A stretch of 64,000 nt of DNA from Ehretia macrophylla (lineage: Eukaryota > Streptophyta > Magnoliopsida > Boraginales > Ehretiaceae). Positions 50,125 through 61,978 of this stretch are shown piece after piece. Location: NCBI GenBank assembly GCA_037974665.1, contig CM075770.1, forward strand, positions 96,530,850-96,594,849. Reading direction: 5' to 3'. Within the stretch, counting starts at the first letter, position 1. Each line of letters begins with the position of its first letter. The notes under the pieces were generated by a model. The model searched no databases and was not told the DNA's origin. It saw only the letters and a list, made by a program, of their open reading frames with translations. The position numbers and the translations under genes are program-made.

Positions 50125-51035
50125 TATAGACTAAAACTAACTAAAATAACTTAAGTTATCAACTTTGACTTAGCATATTTTTATTGACTTAGCATATAAA
50201 TACAACATACATACATAACACACAATAAAACAAAGCAAAACACACTCTAAAAATACTCACATTGCTGTGAGCTCCATAGGAGAAAAGGGAGAATTTTTCT
50301 TCAAGTTTTCAAAGCAATTTTCTCTTAGAAAAATCATTTTTAGGCCAAAGTTTTTCATTCCAGGCTAGATTCCACTTGTTGGGCATCCATTCTTCGCATT
50401 TCTAGCTTTGCTTCGGATCAAAGGTGAGAGAAAAATTTAGATCTAGAAATGTTATTTCTTGTCAAATTTCTATAGTTGCATATTTACCGGATGTTTTGTT
50501 GAATTGTCTTTAGATTATTGTTTAGTAGTTGCCAAGGACCAATTATATGTATTTGTTGCCATTTTGAACGGTAGTAGCATGTATTTTTATTTTCTGGGTA
50601 TTTAAGTTGATTAATTGGCTTGTAGTTGAATAAATGTTGTTGTAGTAGTTGTAATTGGGTTGTAGTTGCTTCTATAGGCTTGTTAATTATTGTGTAGTAA
50701 TGTTGTAATGCCGAATTTTCAATTTGAATACCATAGCAAAAGTCCGAAAATTCAGCCAAGGTGCATTGCCAAAATTAGGGTTGTTGGGCTTGTTTTGGAT
50801 GACTTTTGGTTGGTTTCCGATGGGATTAATGTAGTTCCATGTGTGGTTTAGTGATAGGAAAAAGGTTCAGGGGTTGTTTGATTAGTAGATTGTAAGTAAT
50901 GAATTTTAGAAGTTCGTGTAATCTTTCTTTAAAATGTTTAAATATTGTCTTTAGATGTTTGGTGGTGTTTGTGCAGTTGTTTCTTGAATTGTTGTAGAAT
51001 AGGTTCAAAATTGAATGTATGTTGATATGTGTGTT

Positions 51036-51345
51036 AAGTTGGGTGGTCTACTTTGTCATCTAACTTGGTTGTCTTAGTTGTTTAATTGATATTATGTTGA
51101 TTGAAATGGTGTTAACTGATTGATGATTGATGATGATCTGGAGGACAACCTACTTTGTTGTCTTTCCAGAATACGAGATGTTTATTATTATTGTCGTGAG
51201 TCTTGATAGTGTATGACACCTCTCGGGTAGCATCGGGCTGTCAGGTTGATAACGGCATGGCTATCATAGACTACCCCCAGCTCGCATGGGCAGAGATGCC
51301 ATAATGGGAGGGCTAGATGAGGTACCTCTGGTATGTATTATGGGA
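51036..51345 (+). other. Putative structured RNA module in the 49649 LTR (two hairpins plus clamp)
   Basis: Hairpin 1: 51036-51047 pairs with 51055-51066, twelve consecutive pairs of which four or five are G-U, loop CTACTTT (51048-51054). Hairpin 2: GGACAAC (51043+100, i.e. 51143-51149) pairs with GTTGTCT (51157-51163), extended by A-T, G-U and G-C, loop CTACTTT (51150-51156). Clamp TGATAG (51204-51209)/CTATCA (51261-51266) around the core GGGTAGCATCGGGCTG (51225-51240). The same two-hairpin order is seen in the minus-strand LTR at 12318-14350. Confidence 0.6.
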
Positions 51346-52261
51346 GTTACAAGAAGTTGGTTGAGATTGTGATGGTGTATGGAGGTACACCAACTAGTAT
51401 ATCCTTTCTCAATTGAATGGTTATTTAAGTGGCTTGAATTGAAATGTTGATATTAATGAAGGTTAATGTGTATTGTTGTTCATAGGATGATTTCCTGAGG
51501 GGTAAAGTAAATAATTTTAAAACATCTTTCGAATCCTCACTGAACTTTGTTATATATAAGCTCACCCTCATTCGTTTATTATTTAGGTGTCACTGAGCTA
51601 GATTTTGGGTACGTCCCTCAAGAAGCTGAGAATGTGCCTTTTGTTGAGGAGTCATATGTGCCTGAGTCTCATCCATGAAGTCTTGGGTGAAGCTCTCTTT
51701 TTGTTGTCTTGTATATTAGAACGAGATGTATTGTATTTACTTTGAAGTTTATATTGTATAAGATGTTATAAAGATAGTGAAATGTACAAGGCTAATTTAG
51801 TTGTCTTACTTTGGATTATGAGTAGGATTGCTAGTCTAGTTTTATATCAAGTGTGCATATGTACAGTATAACTTGTGGTATGTTATTGAAACGGAGGCTT
51901 ATGACTTGTGGTTGGTATGGTGTATGGTTGTTTAATGTGTTGTGTTGAATGTTGATGAATGGTTGTGGAGTTGTTGAAATTTAAAGTTGGTTGTATGATG
52001 TTATAAAGGGTTGGTTTAGAGCCTTAATGTCCATATTACCGACATTATATTGCGTCCTGACTGATTGTAAGTGGGGTCAAGTTGGGGCGTGACATTACTA
52101 GTCTAATTTCCAAGATTATTAATCACCTTGACCAAAAGCTCTAACAATTACAATAACAGAAATGCTTGTAATTCATTCACATATATATTATTTAATGCAA
52201 GTACAATTTACAATTATGTACAAAATATAACTTACTACAAATTATTTCTCTAGCATTTTAG

Positions 52262-52265
<4 letters not shown>

Positions 52266-52350
<85 letters not shown>
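52266..52350. repeat. (TA)n microsatellite, ~42 units
   Basis: An uninterrupted TA/AT run of about 83 bases just left of the copia 5' region. Short derived ORFs of alternating Tyr-Ile are artefacts of it. Confidence 0.93.
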
Positions 52351-52351
<1 letters not shown>

Positions 52352-53172
52352 CATACTTGAAACAAACAAAAATTATGCTATGCCACATAATTTCATAAAC
52401 TTCCATTTCAAATAATATAATGCCATACAATTAGAACAAATAAATTATGCTAAACCACATAATTTCACAAAGTTGTATTTTTGGCATTAAAAAATAATAC
52501 AATGCTTATACAATAATAAATTATGCAAGAAAACATAATTTCTCATTATTGTATTTATAGCATTAATAAAAAGATAAGACTTTGCACATTTAATCTATGA
52601 AAAAAACACAAATAATTAAAAAACTGAAAAAATAAAAAATTGCCAATGGAGACCATACCACACGCATAGCCGCGGGTGGCCCACGTGCGGATCCCCACGC
52701 ATGTGGACCCCCTCCCTGTTTTTTTTTTTTTTGGTGTTGTTTGGTTTAATGAGGATTAACTTATTTTGGATAAGTTTCCGATCCTCTTCCAAAACCAAAT
52801 TTGCAATAAATATGAAAATCTAAATTCTAAGGATCTTACCATAAAACTTCAAATAAACATGATTTAATAAAATTCCTTATTTAAATGTGATCTTATATTA
52901 ATTGTATTCCTATTTAAATTACTTTACCAAACAAGTAATTTACCTTAAATACAATTACTACCATAAAATCACATATGAAATTAATTACAAAATAATTCTA
53001 AATTATGTAGAAACAAATTACAACACAAAAATTCTTGCATCTAAGATCAAACACAAATCTGAATTTTTTCTAGTGTTCATGTAATTTCTAAGTTTCTATC
53101 ATCCAAGAATCAAATTGTTCTTAACTGTTCTTAACTATTCGCATGTTTAATTCGCAGTGGCTCTGATACTAC
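52351..53172 (-). mobile_element. Copia 5' untranslated/leader region with primer site
   Basis: For a minus-strand copia element this region lies just inside the 5' LTR at 53173. The primer site reads GGCTCTGATACTA on the plus strand (53159-53171), the complement of an initiator-Met site. The rest is AT-rich with three spaced copies of 'aaattatgc..aaccacataattt' (near 52360-52540). No gag coding is recognisable. Confidence 0.55.
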
Positions 53173-54647
53173 TGATGGAAAACGGGGTTAAGTTACATGA
53201 TTCATATTCAAAAATTTCTATGAACATGGCGGAAACAATCATGTAGGATCTTACTTCGATTAAACATGTAATAGTAAAACAAAAAACAGTTTACAATTTA
53301 ATTCCCAATTGAAACAAGGATCAAGGCATACCTTTTGCGAAGAACGATGCAAGAACACAAAACACCTTGATCTACAAGCCTGGGAGATATTGCTTCCATT
53401 CCTCTACTTTGATCTTCTCCTCTATGACCAACACCTTTCTAAAGTATAATCTAGTTGTGGGACTCGATTTTGCTAAACTAAAAGATATAAACTAGAATTG
53501 AGTTTCTTCACAAAAGCGAAGCTTACTCAAGAGAGAGAGAAGAGAAATCTCAGAAGAGATGGTGTGTGGAGCATTTTTCAGAGTTAGAGAAGAGGTCTAT
53601 TTATAGACAGAAGATCTAGAGAAAAATTCCTGAAATTCTGATGTGGGATTTGGTCAGAGAAAAGTCCAAATCTCTTCCACAAGTAATTTCTTATTTTTTC
53701 TCCTTCTTCCTTCTTTTCCTCCCATAGCCGATTTTCCTAAGATGGGTAAGTCCCACCTCCTGCGTCCAGCTTTGGCTTGTGAGCCATGGTCCTGGTTCTG
53801 CCAGCTTGCTCTAATTTAATTTAATCCAGACAATAATTAAAAAATAGAAATCTCTTTCCATAAAATAGAAAGTCTATTTTTAAATATCTAATTGCCAATA
53901 AATTAAATACTCATTGATTAATTCTAAAAGTCTAAATCCGAACTACTATTTAAGAATAATCTATTTTTCCAATAGTGAAAAAATTATCTCAAATATCTTA
54001 GCAGTCTTCTAGACTTTAATTAATCAATTAATTACATAATCCAATATCTTGACAATTCTCATAATAGAAACTTCTTCCTAAAATGGAAAGTCTACTTTGA
54101 TTCTAACTGTCAAAGGATTATATCATCTCTCAAAATAATATATCTTAACTAAGTTTAGATACTTAACGAGGTAGATGGCTAGAAAAGGGACCAAATACAT
54201 AATTAACCTTTATTCTGGAAATGAATAAAATATTCTCGCTAGTCCTTTAGTAATATTTTACCATTTCAATCAAGTCTACTCCACTAAAAGACTTTGGCTG
54301 CACTCAAGGATAATTACTGTAAGTACAGAAGTCAGTCAATCTATATATGATGCTCTGTCTTTTGACCAACTAAGTATTATATTGACCATAATGTCTCTCT
54401 ATACTTACTCATAGCCAAAGACAAGTTCTCGAAATGTACTATGTATCTTTGACTACAACTTGTCTCCTTAGAACCTCTAATCCACAATCCAGCCATCTTC
54501 CTGAAGTTATCCATTTATCTAAGGGCGCTACCCTTAAGTGTAATATTTAACACCTCAAGTGTTACGGCGGCCACAGATTCAGGATGATCTACTTGGATCA
54601 TTCTAAGGGAGTGATTAATGTATAGACTCCTTATTGCATATGCACGT

Positions 54648-57600
54648 TGTGAAGCCCCGCACACATTCATGCATTTATTTATATGAGTTTATGAGTATTC
54701 AATGTGTACTTATATTATCTTACTTGCATTCACAGACTTCTATGTGCATTTACATCGTTTTACGTGCATTAAGTGTTTTGGATAAAGTAGACATTAACTA
54801 AATATCTTTTAATGCCATATATATCTTCTATGTTTACTAGGTACAATAGAAATAAGTTAGAAATATAGGAATTAAGTAATGTAACCTTCGGGGTAACTTT
54901 GTAAATAATGGAAAACTTAGGGGCCAAAGTGTAATTAACTAAAATTTACCCAGACGCTAATTAAATAACCTAAATCAAGAATTAACATTTCTAAAATCCT
55001 ATTAGGACTGTAAGACTATAAGAAATTAGAAAAAAAAGTCAAGAACAAAAGTCCTTTAAAAATTAGGGGCAGAAGTGGAGACTTTAGAACTTTCGGGGTC
55101 AAAATTGCAATTATGAGAACTAATACATGGGGACCATGTTTGGCATTTTAAACTGGATATTGCATATCTTCAGTCATACGAGGAACACCCCAGTTGAATT
55201 AGAAAAGAAACGGAGAAACTTTTACATTTTAGAAAACACGAGTGGACGACTAGCAAAACTTTCAAACTTTGGGGGCTAAATTACAAATACCAAAAGTTGA
55301 ACTTAGGGACCAAGATTACAATTACAACTAGGATTAAGTTTGGCTAATTACCTAAGGGGCCCCACGACTAAAGCTAGGCAAAATGGGTATCAATCTACAA
55401 AGTAAAACGACAATAAGGGTTATTATGCAATTAGGCAATAAATCTAACCAAGCTTCCAAGAGAAGAATAAGAAGATATTTCTTGTCATCTTCTTCTCCAA
55501 ATGGGCAGCCCAGCATAGGAGTCCTAGAGAAGATTTTTGAGTTTTTTCCCTTGCAAACTTGGTGAACAACAACAACAACAAAGGTGATTAACAAGCTCGC
55601 AAGATGATTCTAAGCCATTTTCAAGGTGATTCTTGCATTTTCAACCAAAAATCAAAGTGAGGGTTATTTCAAAATGGATATTTATGAGATATAAATGCAT
55701 ATCTACAGATTTATGAGGCTTGTATGGTGATATATTAACAAATCTATGGATGAACAGTTGTTGGATCTTGGTTGTTGAAGATTTGAACCAAAGTTGCCAT
55801 TCTTGTTGGTTGAAGCTTCTTGGATGAAGCTGTTTGTATCTAGCTATGAATGTAAGCTTGTTTGATGTATATTTAGGTTGAGAGAATGTATGGTAGATGT
55901 TCTTGATGATTTGGAAGCTAAACATGTAAGAATTCTCGGAATAGTTTTCTGGACAGATTTGTGCAATCAGAAATTTTAGCCCCTTTTTATGGTTGGATGA
56001 TTTTAGAAAAAATTGGAAAAATTTCAGGATGTATTAGACTCATAGAGGAACATTTATTATGTTGGACAAAACTTGAGGAAAAATCGTTTTCATGCTAAAA
56101 AACACACGAGACACCAGGTTACGGGATTTTTGTTAAATCTGACAGCTTACTGCCTTAAGTTTCTTTTGCGCATTAAAAATAGTAAACGACCTTGGAATCA
56201 AATGAAACTTTGACAGTAGCTGTATTAGGCAGTTAGGAACAACTTTCATGTTTTACAAAACATCAGATTCCATCGTTTTAAATATCTGAATTTTCCATTT
56301 TCAAAATAACCCTAGAATAGCCTTCAATCTGGACAATCAAGACATAGATGCATTAAATTGGTTATAACTCTGCCAATTTAGATCGAAATTGAGATTTTCT
56401 TGACTTCAGAATTATCTACACTCGAAGTTATTTAATTCTATACTGAAAACACAGTATTTGGAGTTCGGGAAGATAAGTAACTGATTTTCCAAATTTAGGT
56501 CATTGCAGTGGCTTAGGCATTGGCTTAGATGGATTAGTTACGTTCTAATGCTTTGTGTATTTGAATAAATGCCTAAGTTATTAGTTTCTACTAATGTGCA
56601 ATGATATTATATGACCTCTAGATATGTTAGGACACTTGTGTGATCATTTACATGGATTAAATTACTTGTTGCTCATTAATTATCGGTTTGCTATAAATGT
56701 ATAACTATGTGAATGTTTTGAACTTGATGCTTATTTGATTGCTATAAATGCTCGTATTATGTGAACTTGAACTTGAAATGGAGTCAAAAGGGGTTGCAAC
56801 CACATGGTCTTGGCATGGTAGTTTGCATACTACGCCGGACATCCTAGGGGTGTCAGTGATCTTATGTCTACCATGGTCTGTATTCTATTCTTGCTTGGGG
56901 AAACTAGATTTCCCTGGAGAGTTGGTCGTAGGCTCGAGTAGTAGCCGGAATACTCTATTGGGTGAGATAAGGAAGGATATGTTGAACATCTCAGACAACC
57001 AGTTACCGCTTGAAATCGATTCAATTGAAAATAGTAAGTTAATCCTTATTCAGTACGTGATATATGACTTGTATATGTATACTTGAATTGATTCTTGATT
57101 GCAGATGTTGCTTGCATTGCATACAGAGTTTTAAATGGTTTTCAAACAGGAAAATGTATTCGAAAACCCTTCCCAGATTCCCCCCTCGCTGAGCTTAGTG
57201 TTGTTTTAAGCTCACCCTTTTTTGTTTCCCCTTTTCAGGTGTAAGTGAGCCGGAGAACGATATTTGGTGATTGTGTGCTAAGGGAAAATATGTTCGTGAC
57301 TTTAAACCCTAGCGATGAATTTTGTATAATATGTGGTATTTGAATTAATGTAATAGTTAAATGTCGTACTTATATACAAGTTTTTAGTTATACAAATGAT
57401 ATATGCTTTACTTTGGAATTAGAATGTCGTTTTAATATGTGTTGGACGAATTATAATATGTTGTTGGAAGTTGGAGTTGAGGAGCTGTAGTAAAGGGTTT
57501 GGAGTTGTGGTTTGTTGCTTTTCTGTTTGCAGGTTAAAACTGAAATATCCAAAATACAGTCGTTGTAATGTCCGATTTTCGAAAGAATTATTAAGAAGTT

Positions 57601-57841
57601 AAGATTTTGACCAAGTATGGATCGGTAATTAGATCAACAATAGGTTTTAATTGGGTCCTACAATTAATAATCTTGAAATTTTGAATTGTGGATAATAAAG
57701 CTCTGGTTATTGTAATTGTGTCTTAGCGGACTTAGGCAGAGTGATCTTCTTAAACCTGTGGCATCATGATCCCATGAATGTTTGTGATTTTACTATGGTA
57801 TCAGAGATTGTATTAGTGATTGAAAAATTGGGGTCGTGACA
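54648..57841 (+). mobile_element. Solo gypsy LTR, 3.19 kb, inside copia LTR
   Basis: Starts TGTGAAGCCCCGC at 54648 and ends GGGGTCGTGACA at 57841. The target duplication CACGT is perfect (54643-54647 and 57842-57846), and the copia LTR reads through across it (compare copy 1 near 9665-9690). Contains the clamp CATGGTAG (56814-56821)/CTACCATG (56868-56875) with an inner 7-bp stem GACATCC/GGGTGTC (56838-56844/56848-56854). Has a primer-site-like TGGTATCAGAG about 45 bases before its end. Confidence 0.88.
56814..56975 (+). other. Putative structured RNA module in the 54648 LTR
   Basis: Clamp and inner stem as listed for the host LTR, followed by the conserved block TTGGTCGTAGGCTCGAG (56925-56941) and AGCCGGAATACTC. 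No CTACTTT hairpin was found upstream of it in this LTR. Confidence 0.5.
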
Positions 57842-58493
57842 CACGTCCTTTCTAATCAAGTCCTATACACCCAAACCACAGAGTAGGTGATCTAACTATT
57901 AAGACTACACCTATAATTGATCAAAGTGCAAGCACTCAACTTCGTCAGTTCTTCCACATATGCTCAAGATTGAAAGCTATGGTCTACTTAGAAGCTTGTA
58001 GGTTTAGGTGAACTCTTTCTTTGATAGTACGTATTTAGAATCCACACCAACTGGGTCCGTCCAATGCATACACATGTATAAGTGTAATAAGTCTGGAACA
58101 AATCCATGATCAAGGCCGATCACCCTTCTTCAAAGGGAACTTATTCTACTATGACGTCTACCATAGTAAAGCGCCCAACTCTACTACTTAGTTATAGACA
58201 AAGTTACTTTGCTTATTCAAGTGACCATGACTTAGACCTTCTGTGCGTAACCACCGCGTACCTAAGTCACTCCTTGAAGCAAGGACCTTATATTCACATA
58301 TATATTTATATCTATGTCAATCCACATAATGAGAGAAATACGCCCATATGAATATGATGACACTAATTATCTTATTGCAAACCATCTAGATGTTCTAATG
58401 ACTAAGTGCTAGTAGTCTTTTGGGCATACCAATCCTAACAGAGTATCTCATGAATCTTCACTGTTATGAAATATGCAATAAGCGGATCATGGT

Positions 58494-61400
58494 TGTAATG
58501 CCCCAATCCCTCTCGAGATCAGAGTTCCCAATCCTATACCAAGTCACGAAAAATGAGAAAAAACAGACGGAGTTTTCCCTGTTTATAAGGCTATTAGTTC
58601 ACCTGCAAACTATAAAGTTATCCTCAAAACCACAATCCAACTCCAAGATACAATCCCATCGTCCAATGTCATCACAGACAATAAACTCCTCAAGTCCATC
58701 CGAGCCTTGGAACCCAACAACATAACACATAAGCATGCAAGGTTAATTCCATTGAAATCTTATCTTTTAAATTCACTTATCATACCACTCTAACTTTAAT
58801 TATGAATCTTACTTATATATTAAGTCCAACCAACCAACATTCTTAAGCACACAAGCAAGCACGTCTTTTGAGCATCAAAAGTAAATCATAAGTTATTACA
58901 ATCGACTTATAACTACCAACTTATACAGGACTATAACCTTACATTATATTACAAACTTCCAGGACAACAGGAATTTACATAAGGTTCTATGATCTTAAAA
59001 TAGAACATATAGGAGCAGCAACTTGCACTTTCTGCACATAGACCAGCACATAGCATCCAATCTCAGTTTTTTCTGAAACACGTTGAAAAGAGGAATGAGT
59101 AACCAAAGTTATTCAGTGAGGAAGGGGAACAACAGTAAACCTAGGAGTTTTCGAAAATCAGTTCGTGCAATGCATCAATAAAACAATTAACTCAAGTAAC
59201 ACAATATACCAAGACAATTGAATAAAGCATTAAACACAATTAAAAGGATATGATTCATCTTCTTGTCTTTGATCTCGAACCACGAACCATGATCTTCAAG
59301 CAACTGTCGGTAAACCCCTTATTCTTCCAAATGGGGTACTCCGGATGTATCCCGATCCTACGATCCATTTCTTCCGAGGTAGGTCTATATGCCTCAATGA
59401 GGTGAACTACGCATCTGGGATAGTGGAGTATACTCGGCGAGAAAGGGAATAGGCACCATGGTAGTCGAGGGAGATCGACAGCCCAATGCTGCCCGGAGTT
59501 TCTCGACACTACCATGTCCGAAAATGTTGCACAACCCAAAACATGATCTCAAGAATCCATGAGATATCACAGAATAGTCACAAATAAACACGAGAAATCA
59601 CAAGATAGCAAGTAATATTACATATAAACTTTATCAATTTAACTAAATCATACAATCTAGAAGCAATAAAATAAACTAAGATGCACAAAAGAGATGAAGA
59701 CTCCCTCACCTTTAATAAACCAAACCTGTAAAAGTCTGGCCAATAACCGCTCCAATTCAACTCCAAAGCATCAACACCTTCCACATACCATTCAAGACTA
59801 CTACCTAAACACAACAATACCATGCAACTTAAAGATAACTCAATCACATTATTCACATACATGTTCAAGAATCAAGTAATTATAAATATTCCATGCCATT
59901 CAACAGTCATTAACCAACCACGAGCACCTAAAACACTAAATCAAACCAATTGCCTGAAATGTCATTCTTTATGTTCTAGTCATTCTAACCAAATTTTAGC
60001 CAACTTTTAATGGGTTTGAGCATACATTTAAGCTATCCAGCATTTATGGCACCTACTAGAAGCATCAAAACACACTTCTCAAATAAATTACAAAAATTCA
60101 ACAAAAATACTATTCCAATGCTTACAATTTATGTTTTAAATTTCACCCAAGATAACGAATTTTAAATCTAACTTTACTAATCAATTATAGCCACCTTATG
60201 ATGCAACTAAATGTCACGAAATCACATTTTTAGCCATGTTAACTCAAAAATACTGAAAAGCCCTTTAGGTGACTTGTACTACAGCTACCTAATCCGATTA
60301 GCCAAACCACACCATAATTATATTTTAGAGACTTCCTAACACATCTAAGACTATTTAGCTATTCAAACAAGCCAAACTCTAACCTTCGTTCCAAAGTCCC
60401 CTCTTGATTTTCAAGCTAAATTCTAATTCTAACTAGGTTATATCCATTTTCATGATACAATTAACATTCTAGGAGGTTATGGCAACTAATAGAAGTATTA
60501 GAACACTTAGAAATGCAAAATTCCCAAAATAGGCAAAAGTTACTAAATTTCTCAACAAACCTAGCTTAAAACGTTCACCATTAAAAACTTGGTCCTTCTA
60601 ATTTACCCTAAGCATTATCTAACATATACTATACTGAGATAACACTTAAAATCATTGAAACCACTAAAAAAAACTAAAAAACCCCTTTATTAATGAAAAT
60701 TCCAGCAACCGCGCAAATTACAAAATCCCCCTCTAATCGTGATTCTAAGCCACTACGTGATGCTAGGATGACTTAGAAATGTTTATGAACACCTTATTTA
60801 AGCTAAGGTACGAGGTTTTATGCAAATTAATTCGTTTAGGCATTTAACTATTCATTTAAAATCAAATTCGTTAAAGTTATCTATAAACTAAAAACTAATC
60901 GGTAAATATACTCTCTAGGCCCTAATTAGCAAGATAGAAACTTAATTTTAGCATTATATAACATAAAAATAAACTTTGAAAGATTTGAAAAAAAATTCCC
61001 TCACTGATTTATAGCAAAATAAACAGAAAAAGAACCAGTAGAAAGATGCTAGAAGTCGTCACGAACTCAAAAAAGTTGGTCTTACATCTCGGTTCCGCTT
61101 CTAGCTCAAGATATAAGTAAAATAGTGAAAAATCTACTATTCCTAGGGTTATGGCTACTCACGGCTGAAAGGAAGGAGAAGCTATTTTTTGTGATTTTTT
61201 AGCTAATTTTGGCATTTAAATAATATTCAAAAGTCAACCTTTAGTCAAAGTCACTTAAAATAGTCAATTTTGCTCGTTTTCGCTCCAAATCGCTTCTAAA
61301 CTCCACCAAAACGCTCCGCTAAATATTAAAAATGTTGACAGGTGAGTTTAGACCGAATTTAGGCTAGTTTAAGCAATTAAAACCCGAAAACGATCAAAGA

Positions 61401-61587
61401 AGGCGAAAAGTCAAAGTTAGCTCTCAAATCGGTAGTAAACATATATGAATCATATTTTTGAGCATATTAGATATTAAATTAAATATACATATAAGTTTTG
61501 CACATAGAAGTTAAATAAACACGTTATTTGCACATAAAAGTCAAATAAGCACGTATTTGCACGTAAGGTCAAACTTGGGGTCTCACA
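58494..61587 (-). mobile_element. Solo gypsy LTR, 3.09 kb, minus
   Basis: Plus-strand start TGTAATGCCCCAATCC at 58494, end CTTGGGGTCTCACA at 61587, i.e. minus-strand TGTGAGACCCC...GGGGCATTACA. Perfect 5-bp target duplication ATGGT (58489-58493 and 61588-61592). Shares GACGGAGTTT(T/C)CCCTG and the start block with the LTR at 61979. Confidence 0.9.
59320..59520 (-). other. Putative structured RNA module in the 58494 LTR
   Basis: Clamp CATGGTAGT (59457-59465) pairs with ACTACCATG (59508-59516), continued by CGAG (59466-59469)/CTCG (59502-59505) past a 2-base bulge: 13 pairs. Sense-strand core GGGCAGCATTGGGCTG. The conserved block (sense ATCGTAGGATCGGGATACAT then CCGGAGTACCCC) lies at 59335-59368. 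No CTACTTT hairpin is seen. Confidence 0.55.
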
Positions 61588-61978
61588 ATGGTTCTATTTG
61601 AATTAGTGCTTAAGACACCCTAGTACTATGGAGAGGGCCAAAAACTAAGGATTGTCGAGCCTATGCACTGAATAACAATGCTATGCAAATAGGAAAACCA
61701 AGATCGAATGCATACTATTTCCTAGGTTATCCAAAGGGTACAATATAAGGAATATTCTACAATACCAAGGAACATAAGATATGATGTAGTATTTAAGCTA
61801 AGTACTTAGAAGCATGTTGTATGAATCTTCCAGTAATTTAACTCGGATATAGTTCTAAAACTAAGAGTTTTAGATTACCCTAGCATTATAAAGGTTGTAG
61901 ATAAATAGTGATCTAGTTCTTATACATAGATAGAGTTACTTTGTAGTGGGAAGAATTCCAGAATTCGTAAATAGCTAC

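Larger units (their letters stand above)
49112..52094 (+). mobile_element. Chromovirus (Ty3/gypsy, Tekay/Del-like) 3' end with 3' LTR
   Basis: Pieces present: the C-terminal part of integrase (AQSRYKSYADKCCRDLEF, GKLSPRFARPFEI, NVHDVFHVSILRKY) with a chromodomain (KVLWKHHGIEEATWARRDQI) at 49112-49610, the typical tract AATTTCGAGGATAAAATTTC...AGGGAGAA, and a 2.45-kb 3' LTR, TGTGAAATTCC at 49649 to GGGGCGTGACA at 52094. The remainder of the element to the left is absent; MULE sequence abuts it. Broken fossil. Confidence 0.87.
53173..58440 (-). mobile_element. Ty1/copia LTR, copy 3, split by a solo gypsy LTR
   Basis: Plus-strand start TGATGGAAAACGG at 53173, end ...GGGCATACCAATCCTAACA at 58440, i.e. 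minus-strand TGTTAGGATTGGTATGCCC. Without the insertion at 54648-57841 and its duplicated 5 bases it is about 2.07 kb. Same family as the copies at 8399, 10267 and 11101. Confidence 0.85.
58441..61978 (+). mobile_element. Ty1/copia pol remains, split by a solo LTR
   Basis: The pieces 58441-58493 and 61588-61978 are continuous apart from the LTR at 58494-61587. Around 61690-61770 the translation follows the copia integrase C-terminal signature (YYFLGYPKGT and surroundings). Heavily decayed fossil, several breaks. Its relation to the LTR ending at 58440 is unclear. Confidence 0.55.

Noticed and set aside
52242-52430. 62-aa Tyr-Ile repeat ORF
   Set aside because: It is a translation of the (TA)n microsatellite.
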